Shown: piece after piece, positions 8,562-18,454 of the stretch
How the letters are laid out: each line of letters starts with the position of its first letter
Position numbering within the stretch: the first letter of the stretch is position 1
NCBI GenBank assembly: GCA_018663505.1
Contig: JABJQG010000025.1
Span: forward strand, 51,518-115,517
DNA: 64,000 nt
Source of the DNA: Pseudobdellovibrionaceae bacterium
GTDB lineage: Bacteria; Bdellovibrionota; Bdellovibrionia; Bdellovibrionales; UBA1609
Direction of reading: 5' to 3'
Program-made: the position numbers and the translations under genes
The notes under the pieces: model-generated
Seen by the model: only the letters and a program-made list of their open reading frames with translations
Database searches by the model: none
What the model was told of the DNA's origin: nothing

Positions 8562-8753
8562 TTACAAGCTACAAGTCATATCTTGGCCACAGCACAATGG
8601 AGATTTAATTTTACCATGTCCATTTGGGCATTTGGAAATCTGAACTTCTTTCCCGTCATCTAGTTTTAACATATCGTTTTCTAATGCAGCATCACATTTG
8701 CCACAAGTTGCATTAACGCTCATACCACATACTTTACATTCATAAGTTGCCAT
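8562..8753 (-). CDS. Small Cys-rich zinc/iron-binding protein
   Basis: 63 residues with CKVCG, CGKC, CPNGHG and CCGQDM. The CCGQDMTC ending resembles the metal-site loop of desulforedoxin-like and other small rubredoxin-type proteins, but the rest does not identify it. AAAGGA upstream of the ATG supports the start. Convergent with the zinc-ribbon gene at 8198 across a palindromic terminator. Function unknown. Confidence 0.65.
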   Translation of the reverse strand: MATYECKVCGMSVNATCGKCDAALENDMLKLDDGKEVQISKCPNGHGKIKSPLCCGQDMTCSL

Positions 8754-8989
8754 TTTTTGTCCTTTGTTGTGTTTTTAATGAGCTCCAAGTTATTAAATTA
8801 ATAACTTTATGGCAAGTAAGTCACAGATTTTTTGTTGCAAAGCTTGTTTATGGGAAATTTAGGATGATGTTATCAGATAGTTATCAATTACTCTCAAGTG
8901 ATTAATTAGTAAAAGCTTTAAGAGGATAAAAATGTGTATTATTTAGGCTGCTTTAAGAGTCATAGGTTTTTTACGGTATGGAGATTGAG

Positions 8990-9023
8990 TTTTAAAAAGT
9001 AATGGCCACCATGGCTCATTACT
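8990..9023 (-). terminator. Rho-independent terminator of the gene ending at 9049
   Basis: Read on the minus strand, AGTAATG plus GGCC/CCA sequences form an 11-bp stem with one bulged base and a 3-nt loop (8998-9023), then TTTTTAAAAC. It shares the words GAGTTTTAAA and ATGGCTCATT with the terminator at 2613-2655. Confidence 0.65.
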
Positions 9024-9048
9024 TTTCTAAAATGCTGAACCTTAAACC

Positions 9049-9954
9049 TTATTCAGCTAATTGTACTGCTTCGAAGTTATCAGAATATTTAAAGGCCTCA
9101 GTGTTGATCCAAGTATAGTGACCCTCTTCACACTGGGTAAATAGGTAACTACCAAAGTCTGGAAGCGGGTAATTTGGTAAATTACCATAATCCACTTGGG
9201 GCTCAGGGTGATCCGTTAAGTCACGGCAGGCTTTCACCTGAATGCCATCTGTGGTTTCAGCATAGCAAAGCCCGTCACCTAAAAAGGCCAGCTCAAACTC
9301 TTGACCTTGTTCAGTCATGGTTTCGGTAGTGGGAGATAAATGAGCATAAATATTGTGCCTCGCTTTATTTTTCGGAACATATTGTTTGCCAGCAGGAATG
9401 GTGCATACTTTCTTGTCTAGTTCAGCTTCTTTTAAACTCGTCCATGTGTGTTCAGAGGGTATTGCGGACCTCTTAAGAGATTTAAACCCATTGGCTTCAG
9501 CGAACTCACCAGGCCAAGCATTAACAAAGCTAGTACCTTTAATGGCTCTCCAACTCGTCCATCTCTCCATAACAATATTATGGGAATAGTCTTCACTAGA
9601 ACAACCGCCATAGAATCGACCAAATTTAACTTCAAATGGATAATACCGATCTGACATTCCGTCATTACCAACAACGTTTCTCCATAACTTAATTTCTTGA
9701 CCTGATTTTAAAGTCATATTTCTTTGGAAACCACTTTTTTTATAACTGACAATATCGGTGCCTCGCGATAATACATGTGGACCTTTGGTTGTATAAAATA
9801 CTTCATCAGATGAGCTCACTTTTTGATAGTCGCTGGTGTGAGCAATATATAATCTGAAAAATGGTTCTGTAAAATCACAAACAAAGTACTCAGCTCTTAA
9901 ACTAGAGGTAAAAAGTAAGCCTAATATTAAAAAATATATTTTTAAAAAATTCAT
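9049..9954 (-). CDS. Exported protein of unknown function
   Basis: 301 residues with a Sec signal peptide (MNFLKIYFLILGLLFTSSLRA, cleavage after SLRA). The mature part is rich in aromatic residues and has several Cys (VCDF, GGCSSED, KVCTIPAG, LCYAET, VKACRD, FTQCEEG), suggesting disulfides in the periplasm or outside the cell. A segment around KVCTIPAGKQYVPKNKARHNIYAHLSP could be an SH3-like fold, but this is a guess. Monocistronic, with a clear terminator after the stop. Confidence 0.65.
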   Translation of the reverse strand: MNFLKIYFLILGLLFTSSLRAEYFVCDFTEPFFRLYIAHTSDYQKVSSSDEVFYTTKGPHVLSRGTDIVSYKKSGFQRNMTLKSGQEIKLWRNVVGNDGMSDRYYPFEVKFGRFYGGCSSEDYSHNIVMERWTSWRAIKGTSFVNAWPGEFAEANGFKSLKRSAIPSEHTWTSLKEAELDKKVCTIPAGKQYVPKNKARHNIYAHLSPTTETMTEQGQEFELAFLGDGLCYAETTDGIQVKACRDLTDHPEPQVDYGNLPNYPLPDFGSYLFTQCEEGHYTWINTEAFKYSDNFEAVQLAE

Positions 9955-10134
9955 ATTCTCTCCTTATGATTTTTGAAACAGTATCTAAAGATTTAGGTAC
10001 TGTCCCGAAATTTAAGGATTTTGTATATTTTATAGATTTATATAATAGAAACTATGAACTAAAACCCATACTGAACAAAGTATGGTAACAATTTACCAAG
10101 AGTATGAGAGGCATGCATATAAAAAATATCTGCC

Positions 10135-10653
10135 CTAGGCATCCTCAGTTTTCTTTTTTACATATTTCCATTCTTTAATAGGCCATTGGGTTTTACATAT
10201 AGCAATAAGCTCACCATCAGCATTTTTAATCTCAGTGGTCATATTAATCGTGGTTTCGTGATCCACGGGTTCAGCAAAGCTATCTGGCTTGCTGGCTTCT
10301 GCATACAGCACATTAAAACCTTGTTTAAAATATTCGATTTCTAACTTATTCATAATAATTCGATATTTATGAGGAGGGAAGTTTTGTGCGATCACAAGAC
10401 CAGCTGGATACTCTCCCACAAGAGCTAAGGCACAGGCATGCGCACCACCCAAATGATTGCGTCGCCTTTTTTTTGGAAGAGATTTAATTTTAACCTGATT
10501 TTCATCCAACTCTTGGATCCTTAAACCCAAGTCTTTATTAAAGGGAATAAACCACTCAAAAAATTGATCCAGCATTTTATGTTTCACTTTTAAATTAGGA
10601 ACTTTACCCGCTAACTTAAATATATCCTGATTCTTAATTTTACTAATATCCAC
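10135..10653 (-). CDS. Hotdog-fold thioesterase-like protein (DUF4442 type)
   Basis: 172 residues. The segment RRNHLGGAHACALALVGEYPAG matches the position of the helix that begins the hotdog fold in DUF4442/YiiD-C-like thioesterases. It is followed by strands with LEIEYFKQG, HETTINMTTEI and GELIAICKTQWPIK. Expected to hydrolyse or bind acyl-CoA or acyl-ACP; substrate unknown. The next gene on this strand lies across a large inverted repeat, so it is probably not in one operon with the flavin oxidoreductase upstream. Confidence 0.65.
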   Translation of the reverse strand: MDISKIKNQDIFKLAGKVPNLKVKHKMLDQFFEWFIPFNKDLGLRIQELDENQVKIKSLPKKRRRNHLGGAHACALALVGEYPAGLVIAQNFPPHKYRIIMNKLEIEYFKQGFNVLYAEASKPDSFAEPVDHETTINMTTEIKNADGELIAICKTQWPIKEWKYVKKKTEDA

Positions 10654-10694
10654 AAAAAAGTCCTTTCAAAAGAGGGGAACAGATACTACACAAA

Positions 10695-10859
10695 GCTTAT
10701 TTGAAGCTATTTATCTTTTTAATTTATTTAGCTTATTTCATGTTTGGGCAAAAAGCGAGTTCGGAGCGGAGCCGAAGGCGAGCACCGCATGTCTGAGTAT
10801 TTTTGTGCAAACATGAAATAAGCTAAATAAATTAAAAAGATAAACAGCTTCAAATAAGC
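10695..10859. repeat. Large inverted-repeat element with 52-bp arms
   Basis: Left arm 10695-10746 and right arm 10808-10859 are complementary with one mismatch in 52. The 61-bp core is GC-rich and contains a smaller hairpin (TTCGGagcggagCCGAA) plus GGGCAAAAA/TTTTTGTGC partial pairing. It lies between two minus-strand genes. The long, nearly perfect arms suggest a recent mobile element or a structured RNA. Confidence 0.85.
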
Positions 10860-10897
10860 GTATCACAGATATACAGTTAAAATCTAAACAAAAATAA

Positions 10898-11890
10898 TCA
10901 AGAACTCTGTGGAGTATTTTTAACAGCGAGCTCATACTCTGCAATAAACTTTTCAACAATAGCTTTAGAATCCAGAACCTCATTGATTACGCCCACGCTT
11001 TGGCCCGCACACCAGATATCAGATTTTCCATATTGATTAGCTGATTGTTCTAGTTTTTTCATCCCTAACAAATGAACTAAGGGGACAACTAGTTTTTTAC
11101 CTAAGGGGTGTTTCTTTAAAGTTTTCAATAAAAATGGAATATCATCTCCCATTTTTTTTACAGAAGGGGTGTTAATAAATGTACAAGGTGTTCCAGAAAC
11201 AGCAGCAGTTAAAACAATATCTTCGGGAGTTGATTTTAAAATAGCATTTTTGTAACCCATATTCACTTGGGCTTCAGTGGAGGCAATAAAGCGTGTGCCT
11301 ACATGCACGGCAGATGCGCCAAGGGTGAGTGCCGCGGCCATAGAGTAGCCATCAGCAATGCCACCAGCAGCAATTATGGGGATATTCACATTAGCTTTTA
11401 ACCAAGGTATAAAGACAAAGGGATTAAGCTCCCCTGCGTGGCCACCAGCTCCGGCACAAACAGCAACAACACCATCTGCTCCAAGGTCTTCCACTTTTTT
11501 TGCGTGCTCTAAATTTACCACATCACAGATGACCTTTGCGCCATTTTTATGAGCCTCTTTAATAACTTCTTTTGGAGAACCAAGGCTGGTAATAAATAAA
11601 TCTACACCGGCATCTAAACTAGCCTTTAAGTCGGGCTTTTGCCTTTGGTTACTTTTATTTACAATTAAGTTTACACCAATAGGCTTTTCAGTTTTTGCTC
11701 TTATGGCTTTAACCTGCTTTTCAAATTCCTCAGCAGGTCTAAAGTTTAAAGAAGGGATGGATCCAACGCCTCCGGCTTCAGATACAGCCACCACCATTTC
11801 TGGTGTGGAGACTAAAAACATTGGGGCGCCAATAATAGGGAGTTTACAATTAACTAACTGGGTAAATGGGGTTTTGATTTCTGAAATCAA
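10898..11890 (-). CDS. Nitronate monooxygenase / FabK-like FMN oxidoreductase
   Basis: 330 residues, TIM-barrel FMN family (NMO/FabK). Supporting motifs are GAPMFLVSTPEMVVAVSEAGGVG at the N-terminus, CAGAGGHAGELN (His at the catalytic position), IIAAGGIADGYSMAAAL and GASAVHVGTRFIAS for phosphate binding. Nitronate monooxygenases oxidise alkyl nitronates; FabK paralogues reduce enoyl-ACP, and sequence alone does not separate them here. The start overlaps the stop of the acyltransferase gene by 4 bp, so the two are translationally coupled, which slightly favours a lipid-related role. Confidence 0.8.
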   Translation of the reverse strand: MISEIKTPFTQLVNCKLPIIGAPMFLVSTPEMVVAVSEAGGVGSIPSLNFRPAEEFEKQVKAIRAKTEKPIGVNLIVNKSNQRQKPDLKASLDAGVDLFITSLGSPKEVIKEAHKNGAKVICDVVNLEHAKKVEDLGADGVVAVCAGAGGHAGELNPFVFIPWLKANVNIPIIAAGGIADGYSMAAALTLGASAVHVGTRFIASTEAQVNMGYKNAILKSTPEDIVLTAAVSGTPCTFINTPSVKKMGDDIPFLLKTLKKHPLGKKLVVPLVHLLGMKKLEQSANQYGKSDIWCAGQSVGVINEVLDSKAIVEKFIAEYELAVKNTPQSS

Positions 11891-12711
11891 AGTCTTCCTT
11901 TAAGTATCCGCTTTAGCCACGGTGGCCGCTTTATAAATATTCCAGGCCGGTTTTCTATTTCTAATTCTATGGCATCCTGAAGTTTTTGTCTAACTTCCAT
12001 GGAAATCTCGTGAACTATATCGGCATTATTGGCGGCAGAGGGGGGGTGGTTCAAGTAGATAGGTTCTAAAAACTTAAGTTTCCACTTAACGGGCAGTGGA
12101 ACAATATTAAAAGGTAAAGGCAAAATAAGATTATTTATAAATTTACCAAAATCCAATTTCTTAAGATTAATATTTGTTTCTTCAGCGCCAATGACAACAG
12201 TGGGTATTATTGGAGCTCCTGTTTTTAATGCCATTCTTACAAAACCACGTTTAAACTCCTGTAACTTATAAGCTTCAAAGGTGGCTTTAAAATTACCGTG
12301 TTCTCCTTCGGGAAATAATATAAGCAGATGATTGTTTCTAAGTTCATTTAAGCCATTTTGAGTTGTGGCTTCAACATAACCCATTTTACTAGCATGGGTT
12401 GCTGTGAATCTGGAGGCGAACCAAAGTTTATGGGTCATCACTCGGGGAATGCGGTGGCTATTTTTAAAAATTTCATGAGTAAGTACCATGGCATCAAAAC
12501 CAGCAAAGCCAGAATGATTAGGGCAGATTAAAGCCGCATCATGTTTTGGAATATTTTCTAGTCCCTCAATGTCTAGACGAAAGTACTTATCCATAAGATC
12601 CATAAATATATTTGGTAAAATACGATACATGAAGATTTCTCTTGTAAGTCGATTCATGTTCTTGAATAAATAAAGTGGACCAGATTCTTTCATTAAACCC
12701 CTTAAAAGCAT
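11887..12711 (-). CDS. Lysophospholipid acyltransferase family protein (PlsC-like)
   Basis: 274 residues. PNHSGFAGFDAMV supplies the His and Asp of the acyltransferase active site, with six residues between them rather than the usual four. LILFPEGEHGNFK is the glycerol-phosphate-binding FPEG motif, and GAPIIPTVVIGAEE is the conserved third block. It transfers an acyl chain to a lysophospholipid or related acceptor at the inner membrane. Overlaps the downstream nitronate-monooxygenase-like gene by 4 bp (operon). The exact acceptor is unknown. Confidence 0.8.
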   Translation of the reverse strand: MLLRGLMKESGPLYLFKNMNRLTREIFMYRILPNIFMDLMDKYFRLDIEGLENIPKHDAALICPNHSGFAGFDAMVLTHEIFKNSHRIPRVMTHKLWFASRFTATHASKMGYVEATTQNGLNELRNNHLLILFPEGEHGNFKATFEAYKLQEFKRGFVRMALKTGAPIIPTVVIGAEETNINLKKLDFGKFINNLILPLPFNIVPLPVKWKLKFLEPIYLNHPPSAANNADIVHEISMEVRQKLQDAIELEIENRPGIFIKRPPWLKRILKGRL

Positions 12712-12914
12712 GAAGTCACTTTGGATTTAAACCTAAGTACACCCCATACAACCTATGGTAATGACTTACTTTTTGATTAGAGGGGCGTCAATTAATTTGG
12801 CTGAGAAGAACAAATGCCGCACTGCAAACTCGGCGAGGGCAACAACTCTGTATCAATAAGAGATATTATGAACTTATATTTATTCAGGTTATGTAAATAA
12901 CCGAAAAAGGTGTG

Positions 12915-14549
12915 ATGAGTATTGAATTCTATTTAGGTTTTTTAGTTTTTGTTTTAGTGATAGGAATAGCTGTAGCTATTCACTTTCTTTTGCGAACAAA
13001 AAAAGCGTTGTTTAGTAAAAATCAAATGTTTGATTCCACAGGCGAGTTGATGTTTATTTTGGATAGGAATGGATGCGTTCAAGAGGTTAACTCCATTGTT
13101 ATTGAGTTGCTTGGAATGGATAGAGAAGAGGTTTTAAATTTGAACTTTACTACATTTTTAGACTTTAACCAAGAAGTTGTAACTGATGAGCTTTTACAAA
13201 AGTTTAGTGTAAAACATTTTATGGAACAATTTTCATTTGTAGATAAAATTGTAAGTTTAGATATACATCTATTAAATAAAATTCATCATCGACTTCCAGT
13301 ACTGCTTTCAGGAAAGAAGATATATAGCTTAGAAGGTGAGCTGGATGGGTATGTGATCTCCGCTAGAGATATGCGATTTCAAAAAGAGAAACAGATGCAG
13401 GTCATACAAACTTCAAAGATGACATCAATTCATGCGCTAACAGCAGGTGTAGCCCACGAGATTAACAACCCGTTAATGATTTTAAGAGGAAATGTTGAGA
13501 TCTTAAAAATGTGTCTACCTGATGCTGTGGCTAAAAACGAAAAGATTGTAAAAATACTTAATAAACAATTTTCTGCCGTGGAGAGAATTGTGAGAATAGT
13601 ATCGGGACTACGGGACTACTCAAGACCCAGAAATGACACGGTTCATGTTTTTGATGCGAATAAAATTATTGAAAATAGTTTGGACATATTTAGTGATAGT
13701 TATCGAGAAAGCGGTGTGATAATCAGACCTAAGTTTACAGATAAATCCATTCCTTTGTTGGGTGAATCTGTAAAGTTTTCTCAACTCATCTCCAATTTAT
13801 TATCCAATGCTGTGGATGCTGTAGCCAATGTTGAAAATCCTGTTGTTACCATTGAAACTGAAGTTTTTGAGGACATGGGGGTATTAAGGATATCCGATAA
13901 TGGCATGGGTATTCAGGATGAAAATTTGATCAAAATATTTGATATGTTTTATACCACAAAAGCCGGCAAGGGTGGAGTGGGCATGGGTCTAGGCATAATA
14001 AACCGCTATGTCACAGAAATGGATGGACATATATATTTAAAATCCAAAGTGGGCAAAGGAACATCCTTTTACCTAGAATTTCCTTTAGTAAAAAAAGGGG
14101 AGCAGAAAAACCAAGTAACAGGTCAAATCAGTTTTCAACCTTTGAAAGGCAAAGTGTTACTTGTGGATGATGAACAAAATATTTTGGATATAGTGGCTAT
14201 GCATTTAACAGAATTGGGGTTTGATGTAGATACAGTAACTTGTCCTGTGAAGGCTCTAGAATTGGTAAAAACCAATGCCTACGACTATGTTCTGGCAGAT
14301 TATTTAATGCCAACCATGAGAGGTGACGAATTACTGGATAGGATTGTTAAAATTGAAAATATTGTGACACCTAAGTTACTTATTATTACAGGAGTTTTAG
14401 AGTTTAAGCGCCTGGTTAAAGAAGATGACAGAAATGATATCTACAAACATGTGGAACATGTCATATTAAAACCTTGTAGCAAGTCGGACCTTTACAAAGC
14501 TTTTAGGGTGGTAGATGAGCCTAAGGCCACAGTTAAAAAGTCAGCTTAA
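12915..14549 (+). CDS. Hybrid sensor histidine kinase (PAS-HisKA-HATPase-REC)
   Basis: One N-terminal membrane helix (residues about 5-27), a PAS domain (about 38-160), a HisKA domain with phospho-acceptor H181 in AHEINNPL, an ATPase domain (NLLSNAVDAV, DNGMGI, GVGMGLGI) and a C-terminal receiver with D462 in VLADYLMP. The kinase half is NtrB/PAS-type. No separate response regulator gene lies nearby, so phosphotransfer partners are elsewhere or the receiver is regulatory. ATG 12915 is preferred over GTG 12912 because of AAAAAGG at 12904-12910. Confidence 0.88.
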   Translation: MSIEFYLGFLVFVLVIGIAVAIHFLLRTKKALFSKNQMFDSTGELMFILDRNGCVQEVNSIVIELLGMDREEVLNLNFTTFLDFNQEVVTDELLQKFSVKHFMEQFSFVDKIVSLDIHLLNKIHHRLPVLLSGKKIYSLEGELDGYVISARDMRFQKEKQMQVIQTSKMTSIHALTAGVAHEINNPLMILRGNVEILKMCLPDAVAKNEKIVKILNKQFSAVERIVRIVSGLRDYSRPRNDTVHVFDANKIIENSLDIFSDSYRESGVIIRPKFTDKSIPLLGESVKFSQLISNLLSNAVDAVANVENPVVTIETEVFEDMGVLRISDNGMGIQDENLIKIFDMFYTTKAGKGGVGMGLGIINRYVTEMDGHIYLKSKVGKGTSFYLEFPLVKKGEQKNQVTGQISFQPLKGKVLLVDDEQNILDIVAMHLTELGFDVDTVTCPVKALELVKTNAYDYVLADYLMPTMRGDELLDRIVKIENIVTPKLLIITGVLEFKRLVKEDDRNDIYKHVEHVILKPCSKSDLYKAFRVVDEPKATVKKSA

Positions 14550-14593
14550 ACTACTTTTTCAACCGCATCAAAGATTTTAAATTGATGAGTAAA

Positions 14594-17371
14594 TCAATAA
14601 TAAGCTAAACATTGAGCAACGATTCCATCCTGCTGATCTTTATGTAGTTTAGAGGAACCTGTGGCAGGGCTTGCGCTGGCATCCCGGCCGATGTAATTCA
14701 CTTGAAGCTTCAATCCTAAATTATCTACAATATCATCAAGTCTTGGTTTTACAAAAAAGTAGGCCCCCATATTTTTAGGTTCCTCTTGGACCCAAATAAC
14801 TTGTTTTAAATTTTCATAACCGTTAATCAGTTTATTAAGTTTGTATGCAGGGAAAGGATAGATTTGTTCTAACCGGGTAAGGGCACACTTTGTGAGCGTC
14901 AGCTCTTTCTCTTGGCTGGCTGCTAGGATATCGTAATATATCTTACCAGAACAAATCATGAGGGTCTCCACGTCCTTATGGTTATCAACTTTTTGGTCTT
15001 CAATAACATCCATAAATTGACCATTAAGAAGTTCATCTTTTGTTGAAGTGACCTTAGGGTGTCTCAACAATGATTTTGGCGACATGACCACCAATGGTTT
15101 TCTAAACTCGCGCTTAACCTGTCTTCTTAGCGCATGGAAAAAATTTGCAGGCGTTGTGATATTGCAAACCTGTATGTTGGTTTGGGCACAAAGCTGGAGA
15201 AAACGTTCCAAACGGGCAGAGGAGTGTTCAGGGCCTTGTCCTTCGTAACCGTGTGGTAATAACAAAACTAAGCCATTCATTCTTGACCATTTAGTCTCAC
15301 CACTAGCAATAAATTGATCTATGATTGTCTGCGCTCCGTTAGCAAAATCGCCAAATTGTGCTTCCCATATTGTTAAAAAATGAGGGTCAGAGCTAGCATT
15401 ACCATACTCAAAACCGAGCACTGCCATTTCAGATAAGGAGCTGTTGTAAACGCAAAATTCACTTTTTGGCGTAAGTGATTTTAAAGGAGTTTCTTCTTCA
15501 CCGGTTTCTGAATCAAAATACACTGAATGGCGGTGTGTAAATGTACCACGCTTGCAATCTTGACCAGATAGCCGAACAGAGTTACCTTCGAGAATTAGAG
15601 TTCCATAGGCTAAGAGTTCTCCCATGGCCCAATCCAGATGGTCTTCATCATACATTTTTTTTCTTGTGGCAATTAATTTTTTTAATTTAGAGAGTACTTT
15701 CACTTTTGGTTCATGGGTAATTACTTGGGCCACCTGATCTAGAACCTCCTGGCTTGTATTCGTTGTACAAGCCTGTTCAAAATCAATAGCTTCTCCTTTC
15801 TTTAATCCTGTCCATAATCCACCAAGAGTGTCGGAGGAGAGTTGCTCTTTGTTTTCTCGAACTTCATCTAGTGAAGTTTGTAAGGCTTTAATTTTTTCAT
15901 CGTACATGCTTTTGAAACCATCTTTATTTATGATGTTTTGAGCAATGAGACTTTCAGAATACTGTTTCATTAAAGTAGGGTGTTTTTTTATGACTTTGTA
16001 CATCTCAGGTTGTGTAAAAGAGGGTTCATCCCCCTCGTTGTGACCAAATCTTCTATAGCAAATAAGATCAATAACAATGTCCTGTTTAAACTCTTGGCGG
16101 TACCTTAGGGCCATATCCATGGCGTGAACACAGGCTTCTGCATCATCGCCATTGACTAAAATAACGGGTGCATTTACAGATTTAGCAATATCAGAACTAT
16201 ATGTTGTGGATCTTGAGTCGGTAGGATTAGTTGTAAATCCAACCTGGTTATTAATCACTACATGTATGGTCCCACCAACAGTGTAGCCTTTAAGTTTTGA
16301 AAGTTGAAAGGTTTCAGCCACAACACCTTGACCGATAAAAGCGGCATCACCGTGCACAATCACAGGAATGACTTTGTCACGCACTTGTGTGTTGTCTCTT
16401 CTGCGTTGTTTAGCGCGTGTCATGCCAAGGGCCACTGGTGCTACAGCCTCAAGATGTGATGGATTAAACGCTAATGAAATATGACAATTCCCATTTGATG
16501 TTTCTGCATCGGCAGAAAATCCCAGGTGGTATTTCACATCCCCCTCAAACTCCTCAGAACCATCGGTGGCAATTTGTCCTTCAAATTCAGAAAGCACAGA
16601 GTTAAAAGCTTTTCCCATAAAGTTTGCCAGAACATTTATGCGCCCTCTGTGAGCCATACCTAAAACAATTTCCTCCATATTAAGAGCCGTACCATGGTGG
16701 ACCAAGTGGTGCAGCATGGGGATAAGAGCATCGCCACCTTCGATGGAAAATCTTTTCATGCCCACATAACGTGTGTGCAGAAATTTTTCTAAAGACTCGG
16801 CTTTGGTTATTTGCTCTAAAATCGTTTTTTTATTTTCAACAGTGAGCTGTGTTTTAAAGTTGGTCTCTTCCACCTCTTTGTAAATCCATGCGCGCACCTC
16901 GTGTGTACATTCTCCAACTTGCACGGTCATAGTTCCGCAATATATATCTTTTAGATGCTCAATGATATTGCGTAAGCTTTCATTGGGGCGATTAACAAAT
17001 CCGCCTGTTTGAAAGACTTTATCAAGATCAGACTCATCTAAGTGAAAGTTTTTAATATCAAAAAAATTATCTGCTAATTCTCGTAATTTTAAAGGGTCAA
17101 GATTGGCATTGAGGTGGCCGTAATCACGATAGGCTCTAATAAGACGGTATACATGCACTTCTTTAGAGATATCTTTAGCAGATTTAGCAGGCGAATTGTT
17201 TGCACTAGGGGAGGCACTGGCTGTTTGTTCCATGCTGGGCTCTTGTGAAAGTCCAAACTCCATGCCTTGAAAAAAGTATAACCAATCCTTGTCTAATTTT
17301 TCAGGTTCGTTTTGAAAAGTATCATATAGTTGGTCTAAGTATTCTAAGTTGCCTCGGTGAAGAGTATCCAT
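14594..17371 (-). CDS. sucA: 2-oxoglutarate dehydrogenase E1 component
   Basis: 925 residues, the usual length. The N-terminal LDQLYDTFQNEPEKLDKDW, the thiamine-diphosphate region (GMAHRGRINVLANF, HGDAAFIGQGVVAETFQLS, RRFGHNEGDEPSFTQP) and the transketolase-like C-terminal domain (LPHGYEGQGPEHSSARLERFL) are all present. It decarboxylates 2-oxoglutarate in the TCA cycle and passes the succinyl group to SucB. No sucB or lpd gene follows: the next gene downstream is the convergent hybrid kinase, so the E2/E3 genes lie elsewhere. Confidence 0.96.
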   Translation of the reverse strand: MDTLHRGNLEYLDQLYDTFQNEPEKLDKDWLYFFQGMEFGLSQEPSMEQTASASPSANNSPAKSAKDISKEVHVYRLIRAYRDYGHLNANLDPLKLRELADNFFDIKNFHLDESDLDKVFQTGGFVNRPNESLRNIIEHLKDIYCGTMTVQVGECTHEVRAWIYKEVEETNFKTQLTVENKKTILEQITKAESLEKFLHTRYVGMKRFSIEGGDALIPMLHHLVHHGTALNMEEIVLGMAHRGRINVLANFMGKAFNSVLSEFEGQIATDGSEEFEGDVKYHLGFSADAETSNGNCHISLAFNPSHLEAVAPVALGMTRAKQRRRDNTQVRDKVIPVIVHGDAAFIGQGVVAETFQLSKLKGYTVGGTIHVVINNQVGFTTNPTDSRSTTYSSDIAKSVNAPVILVNGDDAEACVHAMDMALRYRQEFKQDIVIDLICYRRFGHNEGDEPSFTQPEMYKVIKKHPTLMKQYSESLIAQNIINKDGFKSMYDEKIKALQTSLDEVRENKEQLSSDTLGGLWTGLKKGEAIDFEQACTTNTSQEVLDQVAQVITHEPKVKVLSKLKKLIATRKKMYDEDHLDWAMGELLAYGTLILEGNSVRLSGQDCKRGTFTHRHSVYFDSETGEEETPLKSLTPKSEFCVYNSSLSEMAVLGFEYGNASSDPHFLTIWEAQFGDFANGAQTIIDQFIASGETKWSRMNGLVLLLPHGYEGQGPEHSSARLERFLQLCAQTNIQVCNITTPANFFHALRRQVKREFRKPLVVMSPKSLLRHPKVTSTKDELLNGQFMDVIEDQKVDNHKDVETLMICSGKIYYDILAASQEKELTLTKCALTRLEQIYPFPAYKLNKLINGYENLKQVIWVQEEPKNMGAYFFVKPRLDDIVDNLGLKLQVNYIGRDASASPATGSSKLHKDQQDGIVAQCLAYY

Positions 17372-17560
17372 GTGTTTTCCTTGCTGTAAATGCTTTAAGT
17401 GGGCTCTGTTTTTAGTCAGTATTACAATTCCTAAAGCTTATCTAATTTTCTATGTTTTGTACAATGAAGCTAGACTAGTAAAATTAGTACTTTCATCCAC
17501 TGTTGTGGCATATAGCATAGGTAGGTTGACCAGGTCCAATGATCTTCTCATAATAAGAGT

Positions 17561-18454
17561 ATGGAAAATTTAACTTTTAGTTTGTTTATGGAAATATTGA
17601 GCCAAATATGGAACTTCAAAATATTTACTGTGGATCAAAACCCCATGACTCTTGGCAATCTTATGATTGGTGTTTTTTTATTATTTGCTGGTTATATGGG
17701 GGCTCGCCGATTAAGTCAGCAAATTGCTAGCAAGGTTTTTAATCGCTTCGATTTAGATAAGTCTGTAAAGGCCTCTTTGCAGCAGGTAGCCTTTTATATA
17801 ATGCTCATTATATTTACATTGGCTATTTTACAGTTTTTAAATATACCCATTACTGTTTTCACAGTTCTGGGGAGTACCCTTGCCATTGGTTTAGGTTTTG
17901 GATCTCAGAACATTGTTAATAACTTTATTAGTGGTTTAATTATTATGCTAGAACGCCCAATAAGAGTGGGCGATGCCATTGAAGTTGGTGGAGTATTTGG
18001 TACAGTGGAGGAAATTGGCACTCGAAGCACAAAGGTCAAGGCCACCGACAACACCCATGTGGTGGTGCCTAATAGTTCTTTTTTAGAGCAAAATGTATTA
18101 AACTGGACCCTTTCAGATGATGTGATCCGATCCACAATTCTGGTTGGCGTAGCCTATGGGTCTGATACTGCTGAAACTAAAAAGCTATTAGAGCAAGCCT
18201 GTGATGAAAACCCAAAAGTTCTAAAAAGCCCTAAGCCTACAGTTATTTTTGCTGAGTTTGGTGATAACGCATTAAATTTCGAGCTATATTATTATTCCAA
18301 AATCCAATCTTTTATTCAGATTAAAGAAGTGGCCAGTGATCTGAGGTTTAAAATCGATAAATTATTTGCTGATTCTCAATTAGTTATCGCCTTCCCTCAA
18401 AGGGATGTTCATTTAGATACGCCAAAACCCTTATCGGTGAAAATCATAAGTTGA
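17561..18454 (+). CDS. Small-conductance mechanosensitive channel (MscS family)
   Basis: 297 residues. Three membrane helices are followed by the MscS pore-lining helix and beta domain (GSTLAIGLGFGSQNIVNNFISG, ERPIRVGDAIEVGGVFGTVEEIGTRSTKV, VVVPNSSFL). It opens under membrane tension to release solutes during hypo-osmotic shock. Divergent from sucA. TTGACC followed by ATAATA just before the ATG may be its promoter, implying a very short leader. It ends before a long repeat-rich intergenic region. Confidence 0.9.
   Translation: MENLTFSLFMEILSQIWNFKIFTVDQNPMTLGNLMIGVFLLFAGYMGARRLSQQIASKVFNRFDLDKSVKASLQQVAFYIMLIIFTLAILQFLNIPITVFTVLGSTLAIGLGFGSQNIVNNFISGLIIMLERPIRVGDAIEVGGVFGTVEEIGTRSTKVKATDNTHVVVPNSSFLEQNVLNWTLSDDVIRSTILVGVAYGSDTAETKKLLEQACDENPKVLKSPKPTVIFAEFGDNALNFELYYYSKIQSFIQIKEVASDLRFKIDKLFADSQLVIAFPQRDVHLDTPKPLSVKIIS

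Noticed and set aside
9981..10012. TAAAGATT followed by CCGAAA as a sigma-28 promoter
   Set aside because: Points away from any gene start (both neighbours are on the minus strand) and the -10 is poor.
10738..10983. 81-codon minus-strand frame over the large inverted repeat
   Set aside because: It covers the repeat arm and core and overlaps the end of the nitronate-monooxygenase-like gene in another frame; composition reflects the repeat.
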